DNA of 64,000 nt from Pseudomonas lactis (lineage in GTDB: Bacteria > Pseudomonadota > Gammaproteobacteria > Pseudomonadales > Pseudomonadaceae): NCBI RefSeq assembly GCF_001439845.1, contig NZ_JYLO01000001.1, positions 186,001-250,000 of the forward strand, given 5' to 3'. Numbering within the stretch: position 1 is the first letter of the stretch; each line of letters opens with the position of its first letter. The notes under the pieces are model-generated. The model was given only the letters and a program-made list of their open reading frames with translations, had not been told where the DNA came from and ran no database searches. Position numbers and translations under genes: made by a program. Shown here piece after piece: positions 1-9,167 of this stretch.

Positions 1-318
1 CATCGAGGGGCTCCAGAGGTATTCGCTGCCCAGCTTGGTGTAGGCAAAGCGATGGATCTTGTCCAGGCTGCTCAGGGTCTCGGCCGGGTTGGGCAGGGCT
101 GGGGTGATGAACTCCAGCAGCGATTCCGAGTAGTCGGTGGTGATCTGTTCATTGGTCAACGCGGCGCCCAATGCTTCGGGGTGTGGCGTTTGTGCCAGGC
201 GACCCTCACTGGTGACGCGCAGGCATTCGCGCTCGATGCCGTGCAAGCACTGCTCTAGCAGGGAGAGGTGTTCGCGCTTGCCGAGCAGGGCCAGGCGGCG
301 GTTGAGAAGTTCGCTCAA
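1..318 (-). CDS. gshA: Glutamate-cysteine ligase, N-terminal part (cut by window edge)
   Basis: Reading the minus strand from a TTG at 318-316 gives 106 residues beginning [20 protein letters not shown] and continuing through [10 protein letters not shown] and [14 protein letters not shown], which match the start of bacterial glutamate-cysteine ligase. This enzyme makes gamma-glutamylcysteine, the first step of glutathione synthesis, in the cytoplasm. The TTG start is supported by AAGGAA about six bases upstream and by the lack of an in-frame ATG. The gene leaves the window at base 1. The 214 bases to the next gene hold nothing I recognise. The neighbourhood (thioesterase, tex, ompR/envZ) is the usual Pseudomonas one for gshA. 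Confidence 0.9.
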   Translation of the reverse strand, partial: MSELLNRRLALLGKREHLSLLEQCLHGIERECLRVTSEGRLAQTPHPEALGAALTNEQITTDYSESLLEFITPALPNPAETLSSLDKIHRFAYTKLGSEYLWSPSM

Positions 319-532
319 GTTGGATTCCTTCACGCGTCAGTCGCCCCAATATGGGGGTGGGCAGGACGGTCTACAAGGGTGAAGTGGAAACTGGCGTGAT
401 CGCCTGGTTTTGAGTCGATTTGACCCGCTCTGAATTTGCCGACTTCACTCCATGAATTGGGCTACAGCGCAGCGAGAAAATTCCGACGCTGTTATCGCAG
501 CGCCGAAATTAACTCAAATCGGGGGTGGGGAG

Positions 533-916
533 CTATAGGACAGCGAACGTGCCCTGTGCTTTTGCGACAAGTCTTTCGCCTTGGTACACGTCGGCCTCGA
601 CCACCAGGGTGCGGCGACCAGTGTGGATTACTCGGCTGGTGCACAACACCTCACCGTCTTCCACGGCGCGGATATAGTTGATCTTGCATTCGATGGTGGC
701 GCTCTGCTGGTCAAAACCATGAGCGCTGGAACACGCCAGGCCCATGGTGATGTCCACCAGGCTGAAAATCGCCCCGCCATGGAGCTTGCCCGCGCGGTTG
801 CGCAGGTGCGGCTCCAGGGTCAGGGCCACCTCGGCAACGCCCTCTTCCAGGCGTTGCAGGCGGCAGCCGATCAGTTCGCTGAAGGCGCTCTGGGTCAAAC
901 CGGCCGGAATCTCCAT
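533..916 (-). CDS. PaaI-type hotdog thioesterase
   Basis: The 127-residue protein has the single hotdog domain of the PaaI/YbaW group, with the characteristic stretch RAGKLHGGAIFSLVDITMGL, where HGG and the following Asp lie in the acyl-CoA binding and catalytic region. It probably hydrolyses an acyl-CoA thioester in the cytoplasm; the substrate cannot be read from sequence. Its ATG overlaps the stop codon of tex by one base (TGATG), so the two are translationally coupled. Length and start fit the family. Confidence 0.85.
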   Translation of the reverse strand: MEIPAGLTQSAFSELIGCRLQRLEEGVAEVALTLEPHLRNRAGKLHGGAIFSLVDITMGLACSSAHGFDQQSATIECKINYIRAVEDGEVLCTSRVIHTGRRTLVVEADVYQGERLVAKAQGTFAVL

Positions 917-3240
917 CAGCGTTTCTTCAGCTGTTTAGCGTTGGCAAACAGCGACGCCATGGCGTTGTTGCTCGGCGCGGCAGTCGCGGTTTCCTTGCGC
1001 GGCGCGTTGTTCTGCGACTGGCGTGGCGCCGAACCTGGGCGTGCGCCACGGGCACCGTCGATTTTCTCGCCGGGGGTGTCGCTCATGCGCATCGACAGGC
1101 CCACGCGTTTACGCGGGATGTCCACTTCCATGACCTTGACCTTAACCACGTCACCAGCTTTCACCGCTTCACGTGGGTCCTTGATGAACTTCTCCGAAAG
1201 CGCGGAGATATGCACCAAACCGTCCTGATGCACGCCGATGTCCACGAATGCGCCGAAGTTGGTCACGTTAGTCACCACGCCTTCGAGGATCATGCCCGGT
1301 TGCAGGTCCTTGAGGTCTTCGACGCCGTCCTGGAACTCGGCGGTCTTGAACTCCGGGCGCGGGTCGCGACCCGGTTTCTCCAGTTCTTGCAGGATATCGG
1401 TGATAGTCGGCACACCGAAGGTCTCGTCGGTGTACTTCTTGGGGTCCAGGCGCTTGAGGAACGCGGCATCACCGATCAACGAACGGATATCGCGGTCGGT
1501 CTCGGCGGCAATGCGTTGCACCAACGGGTAGGCTTCCGGGTGAACCGCAGAGGCGTCCAGCGGGTTGTCGCCGTTCATTACGCGTAGGAAACCAGCAGCC
1601 TGTTCAAAGGTTTTTTCACCCAGGCGTGCGACCTTTTTCAGCGCAGCACGGGTTTTGAACGCGCCGTTTTCGTCGCGGTGACTGACGATGTTCTGCGCCA
1701 GGGTGGCGTTGAGGCCGGAGATCCGCGCCAGCAGGGCCACGGATGCGGTATTCACATCCACGCCCACGGCGTTTACGCAGTCTTCCACCACCGCATCCAG
1801 GCCGCGTGCCAGTTTGAGCTGTGACACGTCGTGCTGGTACTGGCCGACGCCGATGGATTTAGGGTCGATCTTCACCAGTTCGGCCAGCGGGTCTTGCAGG
1901 CGACGGGCGATGGACACCGCGCCACGGATCGACACATCGAGGTCCGGGAATTCCTTGGAGGCCAGCTCCGACGCCGAGTACACCGAAGCGCCTGCTTCGG
2001 AGACCATGACCTTGGTCATCTTCATGGCTGGGTATTTTTTGATCAGCTCGGCGGCCAGCTTGTCGGTTTCGCGGCTGGCGGTGCCGTTGCCGATGGCGAT
2101 CAGGTCCACCGCGTGCTTGGCGCACAGGGCGGCGAGGATCGCCAGGGTCTGGTCCCACTTGTTGTGCGGAACGTGCGGGTACACCGTGGCGTGGTCCAGC
2201 AGTTTGCCGGTGGCGTCGACCACCGCGACCTTGCAACCGGTGCGCAGGCCCGGGTCGAGGCCCAGGGTGGCACGCGGGCCGGCTGGTGCTGCCAACAGCA
2301 GGTCGTGCAGGTTGTGGGCGAACACGTTGATTGCCTCGGTTTCGGCGCCGTCGCGCAGCTCGCCGAGCAGGTCGGTTTCCAGGTGGGTGTAGAGCTTGAC
2401 CTTCCAGGTCCAGCGCACCACTTCGCCGAGCCATTTGTCTGCCGGGCGGTTCTGGTTCTGGATGCCGAATTGTTGACCAATCATGCCTTCGCACGGGTGC
2501 ATGGTGCCCGGCAGCTCGTCACCGACTTTCAACGCGGAGCTGAGAATGCCTTCGTTGCGGCCGCGGAAAATCGCCAGGGCGCGGTGGGACGGCATGCTTT
2601 TGAGCGGCTCGTCGTGTTCGAAGTAGTCGCGGAACTTGGCGCCTTCTTCCTCTTTGCCGGCGATGACGCGGGCGCTGAGGATGGCTTCTTGCTTGAGGTA
2701 GGTACGCAGTTTTTCCAGGAGGCTGGCGTTTTCGGCGAAGCGCTCCATCAGGATGTACTTGGCCCCTTCGAGGGCGGCCTTGACGTCGGCGACGCCTTTT
2801 TCAGCGTCGATGAAGCGCGTGGCTTCAGTTTCTGGCGTCAGCGACGGGTCGTTGAACAGGCCATCGGCCAAATCACCCAGGCCGGCTTCCAGGGCGATCT
2901 GGCCCTTTGTACGACGTTTCTGTTTGTATGGCAGGTAAAGGTCTTCGAGGCGGGTCTTGGTGTCGGCGAGCTTGATGTCGCGTTCCAGTTGAGGGGTCAA
3001 CTTGCCCTGTTCCTCGATGCTGGCGAGGATGCTGATACGCCGTTCGTCGAGTTCTCGCAGGTAGCGCAGGCGCTCTTCCAGGTGCCGCAATTGGGTGTCG
3101 TCGAGGCTGCCGGTCACTTCTTTTCGGTAACGGGCGATGAAAGGCACCGTGGAGCCTTCATCCAGTAGAGCGACGGCCGCTTCGACCTGTTGTGGGCGTA
3201 CGCCGAGTTCCTCGGCGATGCGGCTGTTGATGCTGTCCAT
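916..3240 (-). CDS. tex: Tex, S1-domain RNA-binding transcription accessory protein
   Basis: The 774-residue product is Tex: a helical N-terminal part starting [14 protein letters not shown], a YqgF/RNase H-like core near 320-450 ([17 protein letters not shown]), helix-hairpin-helix motifs near 500-560, and a C-terminal S1 domain at about 640-710 ([20 protein letters not shown]). Tex binds nucleic acid and affects transcription and expression of some virulence genes in related bacteria. I chose the ATG at 3240 rather than one ten codons upstream because AGGTGG lies seven bases before it. The tail after the S1 domain is basic, Asn/Ala-rich and probably disordered. The gene is divergent from ompR. 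Confidence 0.95.
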   Translation of the reverse strand: MDSINSRIAEELGVRPQQVEAAVALLDEGSTVPFIARYRKEVTGSLDDTQLRHLEERLRYLRELDERRISILASIEEQGKLTPQLERDIKLADTKTRLEDLYLPYKQKRRTKGQIALEAGLGDLADGLFNDPSLTPETEATRFIDAEKGVADVKAALEGAKYILMERFAENASLLEKLRTYLKQEAILSARVIAGKEEEGAKFRDYFEHDEPLKSMPSHRALAIFRGRNEGILSSALKVGDELPGTMHPCEGMIGQQFGIQNQNRPADKWLGEVVRWTWKVKLYTHLETDLLGELRDGAETEAINVFAHNLHDLLLAAPAGPRATLGLDPGLRTGCKVAVVDATGKLLDHATVYPHVPHNKWDQTLAILAALCAKHAVDLIAIGNGTASRETDKLAAELIKKYPAMKMTKVMVSEAGASVYSASELASKEFPDLDVSIRGAVSIARRLQDPLAELVKIDPKSIGVGQYQHDVSQLKLARGLDAVVEDCVNAVGVDVNTASVALLARISGLNATLAQNIVSHRDENGAFKTRAALKKVARLGEKTFEQAAGFLRVMNGDNPLDASAVHPEAYPLVQRIAAETDRDIRSLIGDAAFLKRLDPKKYTDETFGVPTITDILQELEKPGRDPRPEFKTAEFQDGVEDLKDLQPGMILEGVVTNVTNFGAFVDIGVHQDGLVHISALSEKFIKDPREAVKAGDVVKVKVMEVDIPRKRVGLSMRMSDTPGEKIDGARGARPGSAPRQSQNNAPRKETATAAPSNNAMASLFANAKQLKKR

Positions 3241-3595
3241 AAAACCACCTGAAATTCTTAAAATCAGCACGCAGGCCCGTAGAAAAAGGCCGGCGAGGCT
3301 GGTTGAGCGGCCCGACTGGCGCCGCTGCCTGGGTCAAGAGGCTGGCTATTGACCCTCGAAATCGAAAAATTCACGACAAGCGGGTAAAAAAAGCCCGGCA
3401 GTAAACGGTAACGATCTGACGTTGCCCTGCACGCAGGCGCCGCATTATAACCAGCGTTCTGCCCTTCGGGGGTACTGCGCCGCAGGTTGCAGGGCGCGGG
3501 TTCGCTGGCAGTAGATGAAAAATCTGCTAACAATGCACACGGTGCGTATAACGGCAGCTACGCCATAATGCGCGCCGAGATAAGAGGAGCATCCA
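3241..3595. promoter_or_regulatory. Divergent intergenic region tex / ompR
   Basis: This 355-base region holds no convincing gene. It must carry both promoters. On the plus strand CATAAT at about 3564-3569 is a possible -10 element for ompR, but no clear -35 accompanies it. The ompR start has a strong ribosome binding site (AAGAGGAGC) six bases upstream. Confidence 0.4.
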
Positions 3596-4336
3596 ATGAG
3601 CAGCACCGCACAAACTGCTGAAGGCGAAAAAATTCTCATCGTTGATGACGATCCGGGGCTGAGCAGCCTGCTGGAGCGTTTTTTCAACTCCAAGGGCTAT
3701 CGGGCCCGGGCGGTGCCGAACACCGAGCAGATGGATCGCCTGTTAGGGCGTGAAGTCTTCAACCTGGTCGTACTCGACCTGATGCTGCCCGGCGAAGACG
3801 GCCTTACTGCCTGTAAACGCCTGCGCGGTGCGAACAACCAGATCCCGATCATCATGCTCACCGCCAAGGGCGATGAACTGAGCCGTATCAAGGGCCTGGA
3901 ACTGGGTGCTGATGACTATCTGGCCAAGCCTTTCAACCCCGATGAGCTGATGGCGCGGGTCAAGGCCGTATTGCGTCGCCAGGCACCGGCGGTACCGGGC
4001 GCACCGGGCAGCGAAGACGAAAGCGTCACCTTTGGCGACTACGAACTGTCGCTGGCCACCCGTGAGCTCAAGCGCGGTGAAGAAGTGCACATGCTCACCA
4101 CCGGTGAATTCGCAGTGCTCAAGGCCTTGGTGATGAACGCTCGCCAGCCGCTGACCCGTGACAAGCTGATGAACCTGGCCCGTGGCCGGGAATGGGACGC
4201 ACTGGAGCGCTCCATCGACGTGCAGATTTCCCGACTGCGCCGGATGATCGAGCCGGACCCTTCCAAGCCGCGGTATATCCAGACGGTATGGGGTGTGGGT
4301 TATGTGTTCGTGCCGGATGGCACCGCAACCAAGTGA
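3596..4336 (+). CDS. ompR: OmpR-family response regulator (OmpR/AmgR)
   Basis: The 246-residue protein has a receiver domain at 11-127 with the acidic pocket (VDDDP), phospho-acceptor Asp61 in VVLDLMLPG and the conserved Lys in LAKPF, followed by a winged-helix DNA-binding domain at about 145-240 (FAVLKALV, SIDVQISRLRRMIE, WGVGYVF). The neighbouring envZ gene encodes its kinase. In P. aeruginosa the orthologous pair is called AmgRS and controls envelope-stress and aminoglycoside-tolerance genes; that role is carried over by homology. Confidence 0.95.
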   Translation: MSSTAQTAEGEKILIVDDDPGLSSLLERFFNSKGYRARAVPNTEQMDRLLGREVFNLVVLDLMLPGEDGLTACKRLRGANNQIPIIMLTAKGDELSRIKGLELGADDYLAKPFNPDELMARVKAVLRRQAPAVPGAPGSEDESVTFGDYELSLATRELKRGEEVHMLTTGEFAVLKALVMNARQPLTRDKLMNLARGREWDALERSIDVQISRLRRMIEPDPSKPRYIQTVWGVGYVFVPDGTATK

Positions 4337-4453
4337 CCGATGATTTGCAGGGGCGGGTATCCTGGCGTTTGACTCCATGAGGGTCGACGGGATGCCCGGC
4401 GTCTGCAATTCTGCGAGCACCGCTCGTTCCTGCAAGGTGTGCAGCTTTCATCT

Positions 4454-5767
4454 ATGAAAACCCCGCTGTGGTTCCCACAAAGTTTCTTCTCCCGCACCCT
4501 CTGGCTGGTGCTTATTGTCGTTCTGTTTTCCAAGGCACTTACGCTGGTTTATCTGCTGATGAACGAAGACGTGCTGGTAGACCGGCAGTACAGCCATGGC
4601 GTCGCCCTGACGTTGCGTGGTTATTGGGCGGTAGACCCTGAGAACCGCGAAAAGGTAGCCAAGGCATCGACCCTGACTCGGGTTGACGGCGCCGGTGTGC
4701 CTGAAGGCGAACAACATTGGCCTTACAGCGAAATTTACCAGCGCCAGATGCAGGCCGAATTGGGCGCCGACACCGAAGTGCGCCTGCGTATGCATGTTTC
4801 GCCTGCGTTGTGGGTGCGAGCGCCCAGCCTGGGGGATGCGTGGATCAAGGTTCCGCTTTATCCGCACCCGCTGCGCGGGCAAAAAATCTGGAACGTGTTG
4901 GGTTGGTTCCTGGCCATTGGCTTGCTCTCAACGGCGTCTGCGTGGATTTTCGTCCGCCAGCTCAACCAACCCCTCAAACGCCTGGTGTTTGCCGCTCGCC
5001 AACTGGGCCAGGGGCGCAGTGTGCGCCTGCCGGTCAGCGACACCCCTAGTGAGATGACGGAGGTGTACGGCGCCTTCAACCAGATGGCGGAAGATGTCGA
5101 ACAGGCCGGACGCGAGCGCGAGTTGATGCTGGCGGGCGTGTCCCATGACTTGCGCACACCCTTGACGCGATTGCGTTTGTCCCTGGAACTGATGGGTGAC
5201 CATACCGACCTCACCGATGACATGGTGCGCGACATCGAAGACATGGACGCCATCCTGGACCAGTTCCTGGCGTTCATCCGCGACGGGCGGGATGAGGTGG
5301 TCGAGGAGGTCGACCTCACCGACCTCGTGCGTGAGGTGGTTGCGCCCTATAACCAGAACGGTGAGCAGGTGCGCACGCGCCTGGAGCCGATCCAGCCGTT
5401 CGCCTTACGCCGGGTGTCGATGAAGCGCCTGCTGAACAACCTGATCGGCAACGCCTTGCACCATGCCGGTTCCGATGTAGAAGTGGCGGCGTACGTTTCT
5501 GGCGACAGTGCCGCCCCTTACGTGGTGCTGAGCGTGATGGACCGTGGCACAGGAATCGATCCGGCGGAACTGGAAGGTATCTTCAACCCCTTCACCCGTG
5601 GCGACCGAGCCCGAGGTGGCAAGGGCACCGGGTTGGGGTTGGCTATTGTGCGGCGGATTGCGTCGATGCATGGCGGCAATGTTGAGTTGCGCAACCGGGA
5701 AGGCGGTGGGTTGGAAGCACGAGTGCGGCTGCCGCTGGGGTTGATGTTGCCTAGAGACGCTGTCTAA
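4454..5767 (+). CDS. envZ: EnvZ-family sensor histidine kinase (EnvZ/AmgS)
   Basis: The 437-residue inner-membrane kinase has a first membrane helix near residues 13-32 (LWLVLIVVLFSKALTLVYLL), a periplasmic loop, a second helix near 145-165, a HAMP segment, the H-box GVSHDLRTPLTRLRLSLELM, and N, G1 and G2 boxes (NNLIGNALHH, DRGTGI, GKGTGLGLAIV). It should phosphorylate and dephosphorylate the OmpR product encoded 117 bases upstream. A GTG at 4439 is also in frame, but ATG 4454 gives the usual N-terminus MKTPLWFPQSF. Confidence 0.94.
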   Translation: MKTPLWFPQSFFSRTLWLVLIVVLFSKALTLVYLLMNEDVLVDRQYSHGVALTLRGYWAVDPENREKVAKASTLTRVDGAGVPEGEQHWPYSEIYQRQMQAELGADTEVRLRMHVSPALWVRAPSLGDAWIKVPLYPHPLRGQKIWNVLGWFLAIGLLSTASAWIFVRQLNQPLKRLVFAARQLGQGRSVRLPVSDTPSEMTEVYGAFNQMAEDVEQAGRERELMLAGVSHDLRTPLTRLRLSLELMGDHTDLTDDMVRDIEDMDAILDQFLAFIRDGRDEVVEEVDLTDLVREVVAPYNQNGEQVRTRLEPIQPFALRRVSMKRLLNNLIGNALHHAGSDVEVAAYVSGDSAAPYVVLSVMDRGTGIDPAELEGIFNPFTRGDRARGGKGTGLGLAIVRRIASMHGGNVELRNREGGGLEARVRLPLGLMLPRDAV

Positions 5768-5785
5768 CAAGCAATATGAATGCAA

Positions 5786-6358
5786 ATGTGGGAGCTGGCT
5801 TGCCTGCAATGAGGACGGCACATTCAACATCGTTGTTGACTGAGCTACCGCTATCGCAGCATAGGTATTTACACAATTTTGTACGTTGTAGCAGCCGACG
5901 GTAACTACGATGCGAAGCGAGTCGCTCTTGATCTTGATCTGCTTTTGATCTTAGGCGCCCCGTTAAACCACGCTGGCGGATTACGGGCACACCGAGCCTA
6001 GGCGAGGTGCCGAGTGGTGGGGCAAGAGCGCTTTGCTTACTTTCGCGCTTTTCGAAAGTGAGCCGCCGTCAGGGCGGAACCCTAAGTGGCCTTTACCTAA
6101 ATAACGGATATGTACGCGGTCAAATCCAACATCCCCGTCGGCTGTCAGGCCGTCTTCGCAGCGATGCGGCGACCCAACAAGCCAGCTCCCACAATTAGAT
6201 CGCGGGGCGTCAGGTAGATAGGCGTCGGCTGTCAGGTCGCGGGAGCAAGCTCCCTCGCCACAGGGTCAGTGTGTAGATACCTATGCTGCGATGAGGGCGG
6301 CACATTCAACATCGTTGTTGACTGAGCTACCGCTATCGCAGGCAAGCCAGCTCCCACA
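5786..6358. repeat. REP-bounded composite repeat region
   Basis: The 622 bases between envZ and rimK contain no gene but are full of repeats. A REP half (TGTGGGAGCTGGCTTGCCTG) at 5787-5807 faces its inverted partner at 6338-6358. Just inside each is a copy of the same 51-base sequence (5809-5859 and 6291-6341, one mismatch). Between these lies a MITE-like element. A further REP-like hairpin (GGGAGCAAGCTCCC) is at 6241-6254. Two short reading frames across this DNA are not credible genes. Confidence 0.8.
5859..6286. mobile_element. MITE-like element, copy 1 (428 bp)
   Basis: The element is bounded by near-perfect terminal inverted repeats: GCATAGGTATTTACACA at 5859-5875 and TGTGTAGATACCTATGC at 6270-6286. 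It carries no plausible protein and includes an internal inverted repeat around CTTACTTTCG...CGAAAGTGAG near 6036-6063. A second copy with the same ends and body is at 39171-39614. Non-coding repeats of this kind occur widely in fluorescens-group genomes, and some in SBW25 were described as MITE-like. No transposase is seen here, so movement would need one in trans. Confidence 0.7.
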
Positions 6359-6390
6359 GGTGTTTTGTGATGGGTGGTAGGTGGGGGTAT

Positions 6391-7296
6391 TCAGCCCTTG
6401 CCCTTGGTCCGAGTCATATTCGGCCCGCCGTTCTTCTCCAGATGCTGAATGATGATCCCCGCCACATCCTTACCGGTGGTGGTCTCGATCCCTTCCAGGC
6501 CTGGCGATGAGTTCACTTCCATCACCAGCGGGCCATGGTTGGAGCGCAGGATGTCCACACCCGCCACACTCAGCCCCATCACCTTGGCCGCCCGTAGCGC
6601 GGTCATGCGTTCTTCCGGGGTGATCTTGATCAGGCTGGCGCTGCCGCCACGGTGCAGGTTGGAGCGGAACTCACCGGGCTTGGCCTGGCGCTTCATGGCC
6701 GCAATCACCTTGTCGCCCACCACGAAGCAGCGAATGTCCGCGCCGCCAGCTTCCTTGATGTATTCCTGCACCATGATGTTCTGCTTGAGGCCCATGAACG
6801 CCTCGATCACCGACTCCGCTGCCGTTGCTGTTTCACACAGCACCACGCCGATGCCCTGGGTACCTTCCAGCACCTTGATCACCAGCGGTGCGCCGTTGAC
6901 CATCTCGATCAGGTCGGGAATGTCATCCGGGGAGTGGGCAAAACCGGTGACCGGCAGGCCGATGCCCCGGCGCGACAGCAGTTGCAGGGAGCGCAGCTTG
7001 TCCCGCGAGCGCGCAATGGCCACGGATTCATTCAGCGGAAACACGCCCATCATTTCAAACTGGCGCAGTACCGCGCAGCCATAGAACGTCACCGAAGCGC
7101 CGATACGCGGGATCACCGCATCAAAGCCTTCCAGGGGTTTGCCCCGGTAGTGGATCTGCGGCTTGTGGCTGGCAATGTTCATGTAGGCACGCAACGTGTC
7201 GATCACCACCATTTCATGGCCACGTTCAGTGCCGGCCTCGACCAGGCGGCGGGTGGAATACAGACGCGGGTTTCGCGACAGCACAGCAATCTTCAT
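6391..7296 (-). CDS. rimK: RimK, ribosomal protein S6 glutamate ligase
   Basis: The 301-residue ATP-grasp enzyme matches RimK, which adds glutamate residues to the C-terminus of ribosomal protein S6. Visible landmarks are [20 protein letters not shown] at the start, the ATP-grasp stretch [20 protein letters not shown] near 155-175, and the metal-binding end [14 protein letters not shown] near 258-271. Its ATG overlaps the rimB stop (ATGA), and it is the last gene of a rimA-rimB-rimK operon. In P. fluorescens this operon links cyclic-di-GMP to ribosome modification and root colonisation (established for SBW25). Confidence 0.95.
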   Translation of the reverse strand: MKIAVLSRNPRLYSTRRLVEAGTERGHEMVVIDTLRAYMNIASHKPQIHYRGKPLEGFDAVIPRIGASVTFYGCAVLRQFEMMGVFPLNESVAIARSRDKLRSLQLLSRRGIGLPVTGFAHSPDDIPDLIEMVNGAPLVIKVLEGTQGIGVVLCETATAAESVIEAFMGLKQNIMVQEYIKEAGGADIRCFVVGDKVIAAMKRQAKPGEFRSNLHRGGSASLIKITPEERMTALRAAKVMGLSVAGVDILRSNHGPLVMEVNSSPGLEGIETTTGKDVAGIIIQHLEKNGGPNMTRTKGKG

Positions 7297-7775
7297 GCAG
7301 CACCTGGGGCAGAAATAGTGGAGACCGGGAACACCGGCTTGTCTTGAACGTACTTGAGGCCCGGATTGACCACCAACTGGCCGTCAATCAGCGCCTTGGA
7401 GCCCAGCAGCAGGCGGTAACGCATGGCTTTGCGACAGGCGAGGGTGAACTCTACCCGCCATACCCGATCACCCAAGGCCAGGGTGGTGCTGATCACGTAG
7501 CGCACCTGTGCATGGCCGTTGGAGCTCTTGATGGTTTTCATCGTCACCAGGGGCGCTTCACAGCGCCGGTGACGCAATTGCACCACGCTGCCCAGGTGCG
7601 CGGTAAATCGCACCCACTTTTCACCGTCGCGCTCAAAGGGCTCGATATCGGTGGCGTGCAGGCTTGAGGTGCTGGCGCCGGTGTCGATCTTCGCGCGCAG
7701 GCCCGCCACTCCCAAGTCGGGAAGTGCCACCCACTCACGCAGACCTACAACGGTCAAATGGTCAAATGTCTTCAA
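7293..7775 (-). CDS. rimB: RimB, retropepsin-like RimK-associated protease
   Basis: The 160-residue protein carries a retropepsin-like aspartic site, [13 protein letters not shown], near residues 31-43, and belongs to the family annotated as ATP-dependent zinc protease next to rimK. In SBW25 the equivalent RimB modulates RimK activity. It lies 13 bases after rimA and overlaps rimK by four bases, so all three genes are one transcript. The fold suggests a half-site acting as a dimer, as in retropepsins; cleavage by this protein is not shown by sequence alone. Confidence 0.9.
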   Translation of the reverse strand: MKTFDHLTVVGLREWVALPDLGVAGLRAKIDTGASTSSLHATDIEPFERDGEKWVRFTAHLGSVVQLRHRRCEAPLVTMKTIKSSNGHAQVRYVISTTLALGDRVWRVEFTLACRKAMRYRLLLGSKALIDGQLVVNPGLKYVQDKPVFPVSTISAPGAA

Positions 7776-7788
7776 TAGGGTTAACCGG

Positions 7789-8568
7789 TCAATTTGCCCA
7801 GGCTTGAGGAGATACCTCAGCCAACGCTTTGAATGCAGGCTTGGCGAACCAGAAACCCTGCATCAGAAATATTCCGCAGTCGGATAGGAAGTCGCGCTCG
7901 CCGGCACTTTCGATGCCTTCGGCGATGACAGTAACCCCCAACTGCTCACAGATTGTGACAATCCCCCGGACGATCACCTGACGGACACGATCCTGGTCGA
8001 CATCGCGAATCAGCGCCATGTCGAGCTTGATCAAATCAGGTTGGAAATCGGCCAGCAGGTTCAGCCCCGAATAGCCCGCACCGAAGTCGTCGATGGCGGT
8101 CTTGAAGCCGAATTCGCGGTATTCACGCAGAATATTCGTCAAATGGCGATAGTTATCTACATGCTCGCTTTCCAGGGTCTCGAAAATCAGCCGGTCCAGT
8201 GGGAAATTGTGCGCCCGGGCGGCCTCCAGAGTGCTGCGGATACACAGCTCCGGGCGATATACGGCATTGGGCATGAAGTTGATGGAAAGGTGAGTCTGCA
8301 TACCCAGGGCGGCGGCACCGGCGATGGCCTTGGTCCGGCAGCGCTGGTCGAAGCGGTAGCGATTGGTTTCGTTGACCTGAGCCAGCACCGACAGCGCGCC
8401 TTCTCCCTGGGTGCCGCGTACCAAGGCTTCGTGGGCGAAAATAGAATGATCGCGCAGGTCTACGATAGGCTGGTAGGCGAACGCAAAATCGAACCCCAGC
8501 GGCTCGCTTTGCTGGCAACCCACGCACCGCTGGTTGGGCGAGGTGAGTGAAATAGGAAAGTCGGTCAC
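7789..8568 (-). CDS. rimA: RimA, EAL-domain cyclic-di-GMP phosphodiesterase
   Basis: The 259-residue protein is essentially one EAL domain with the signature EALVRG near residues 48-53, a conserved NFMPN metal site, and the loop-6 motif DDFGAGYSGLNLL. These support active hydrolysis of cyclic-di-GMP. A short N-terminal segment carries CVGC. The start is GTG at 8568, with GAGGA eight bases upstream. It heads the rimABK operon, where the SBW25 orthologue stimulates RimK-dependent modification of S6. Confidence 0.9.
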   Translation of the reverse strand: MTDFPISLTSPNQRCVGCQQSEPLGFDFAFAYQPIVDLRDHSIFAHEALVRGTQGEGALSVLAQVNETNRYRFDQRCRTKAIAGAAALGMQTHLSINFMPNAVYRPELCIRSTLEAARAHNFPLDRLIFETLESEHVDNYRHLTNILREYREFGFKTAIDDFGAGYSGLNLLADFQPDLIKLDMALIRDVDQDRVRQVIVRGIVTICEQLGVTVIAEGIESAGERDFLSDCGIFLMQGFWFAKPAFKALAEVSPQAWAN

Positions 8569-8684
8569 AGCGTATCCTCGCGAAAACAGGGTGCTACCTG
8601 GCGTATCTTAGGTGAGCCTTGGGGTTTATGCGTCGAAGGGTTTCAACGGTAAAGTTGCGACATTTTTCAGAGCGAGGAATTCAA

Positions 8685-9092
8685 GTGGCTCAAAAGCAGG
8701 AAGAGCAAGAGAAGGTCCGGTTGGACAAGTGGTTGTGGGCAGCCCGGTTCTACAAGACCCGCGCCCTGGCCAAGGCGGCTATAGAGAGCGGCAAGGTGCA
8801 CCATCGCGGCGAGCGCTGCAAACCGGGCAAGGAACCACGCGTCGGTGACGAGTATCAGATTCGTACAGGTTTTGATGAAAAAACCATCGTGGTGCAGGCA
8901 CTTTCCATCGTACGCCGCGGCGCGCCTGAAGCGCAGGCGCTGTATGCGGAAACCGAAGCCAGTATCGCCAAGCGTGAGAACGCTGCGGCCATGCGCAAGG
9001 CGGGTGCTTCAGGCTTGACCACCGATGGCAAGCCGAGCAAGAAGCAGCGCCGCGATCTATTCAAGTTTCGCGGCAGCGGCAATGACGATTGA
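8685..9092 (+). CDS. hslR: Hsp15, S4-domain ribosome-rescue heat-shock protein
   Basis: The 135-residue protein has an S4 RNA-binding domain starting VRLDKWLWAARFYKTRALA and continuing GKVHHRGERCKPGK, typical of Hsp15, which binds stalled 50S subunits carrying peptidyl-tRNA. The C-terminus is basic (KKQRRDLFKFRG). I chose GTG 8685 because GAGG lies upstream at the right spacing and the protein then begins as in relatives; an upstream in-frame ATG at 8619 would add 22 unlikely residues. hslO, another heat-shock gene, follows about 1 kb downstream. Confidence 0.9.
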   Translation: MAQKQEEQEKVRLDKWLWAARFYKTRALAKAAIESGKVHHRGERCKPGKEPRVGDEYQIRTGFDEKTIVVQALSIVRRGAPEAQALYAETEASIAKRENAAAMRKAGASGLTTDGKPSKKQRRDLFKFRGSGNDD

Positions 9093-9121
9093 TTGCACGA
9101 ATCGCCTATGCAAACTCGATC

Positions 9122-9155
9122 AAAAGTGGGAGCAAGCAAGCCCGCTCCCACTTTT
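9122..9155. terminator. Convergent hairpin after hslR
   Basis: Perfect 12-base arms AAAAGTGGGAGC and GCTCCCACTTTT enclose a ten-base loop between the converging hslR and PAP2 genes. The sequence is REP-related, and the A/T-rich stem ends allow it to serve as a terminator for both strands. Confidence 0.6.
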
Positions 9156-9167
9156 AGCCCTGAGGAG

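Noticed and set aside
1831..3168. 445-codon open frame antisense to tex
   Set aside because: Same explanation: the tex product is unmistakable and the antisense product has no recognisable features.
6007..6198. Small open frame in MITE-like copy 1, with a similar start in copy 2 (39326-39511)
   Set aside because: The frames diverge after the first residues and end at different places, as expected for non-coding repeat DNA rather than a conserved protein.
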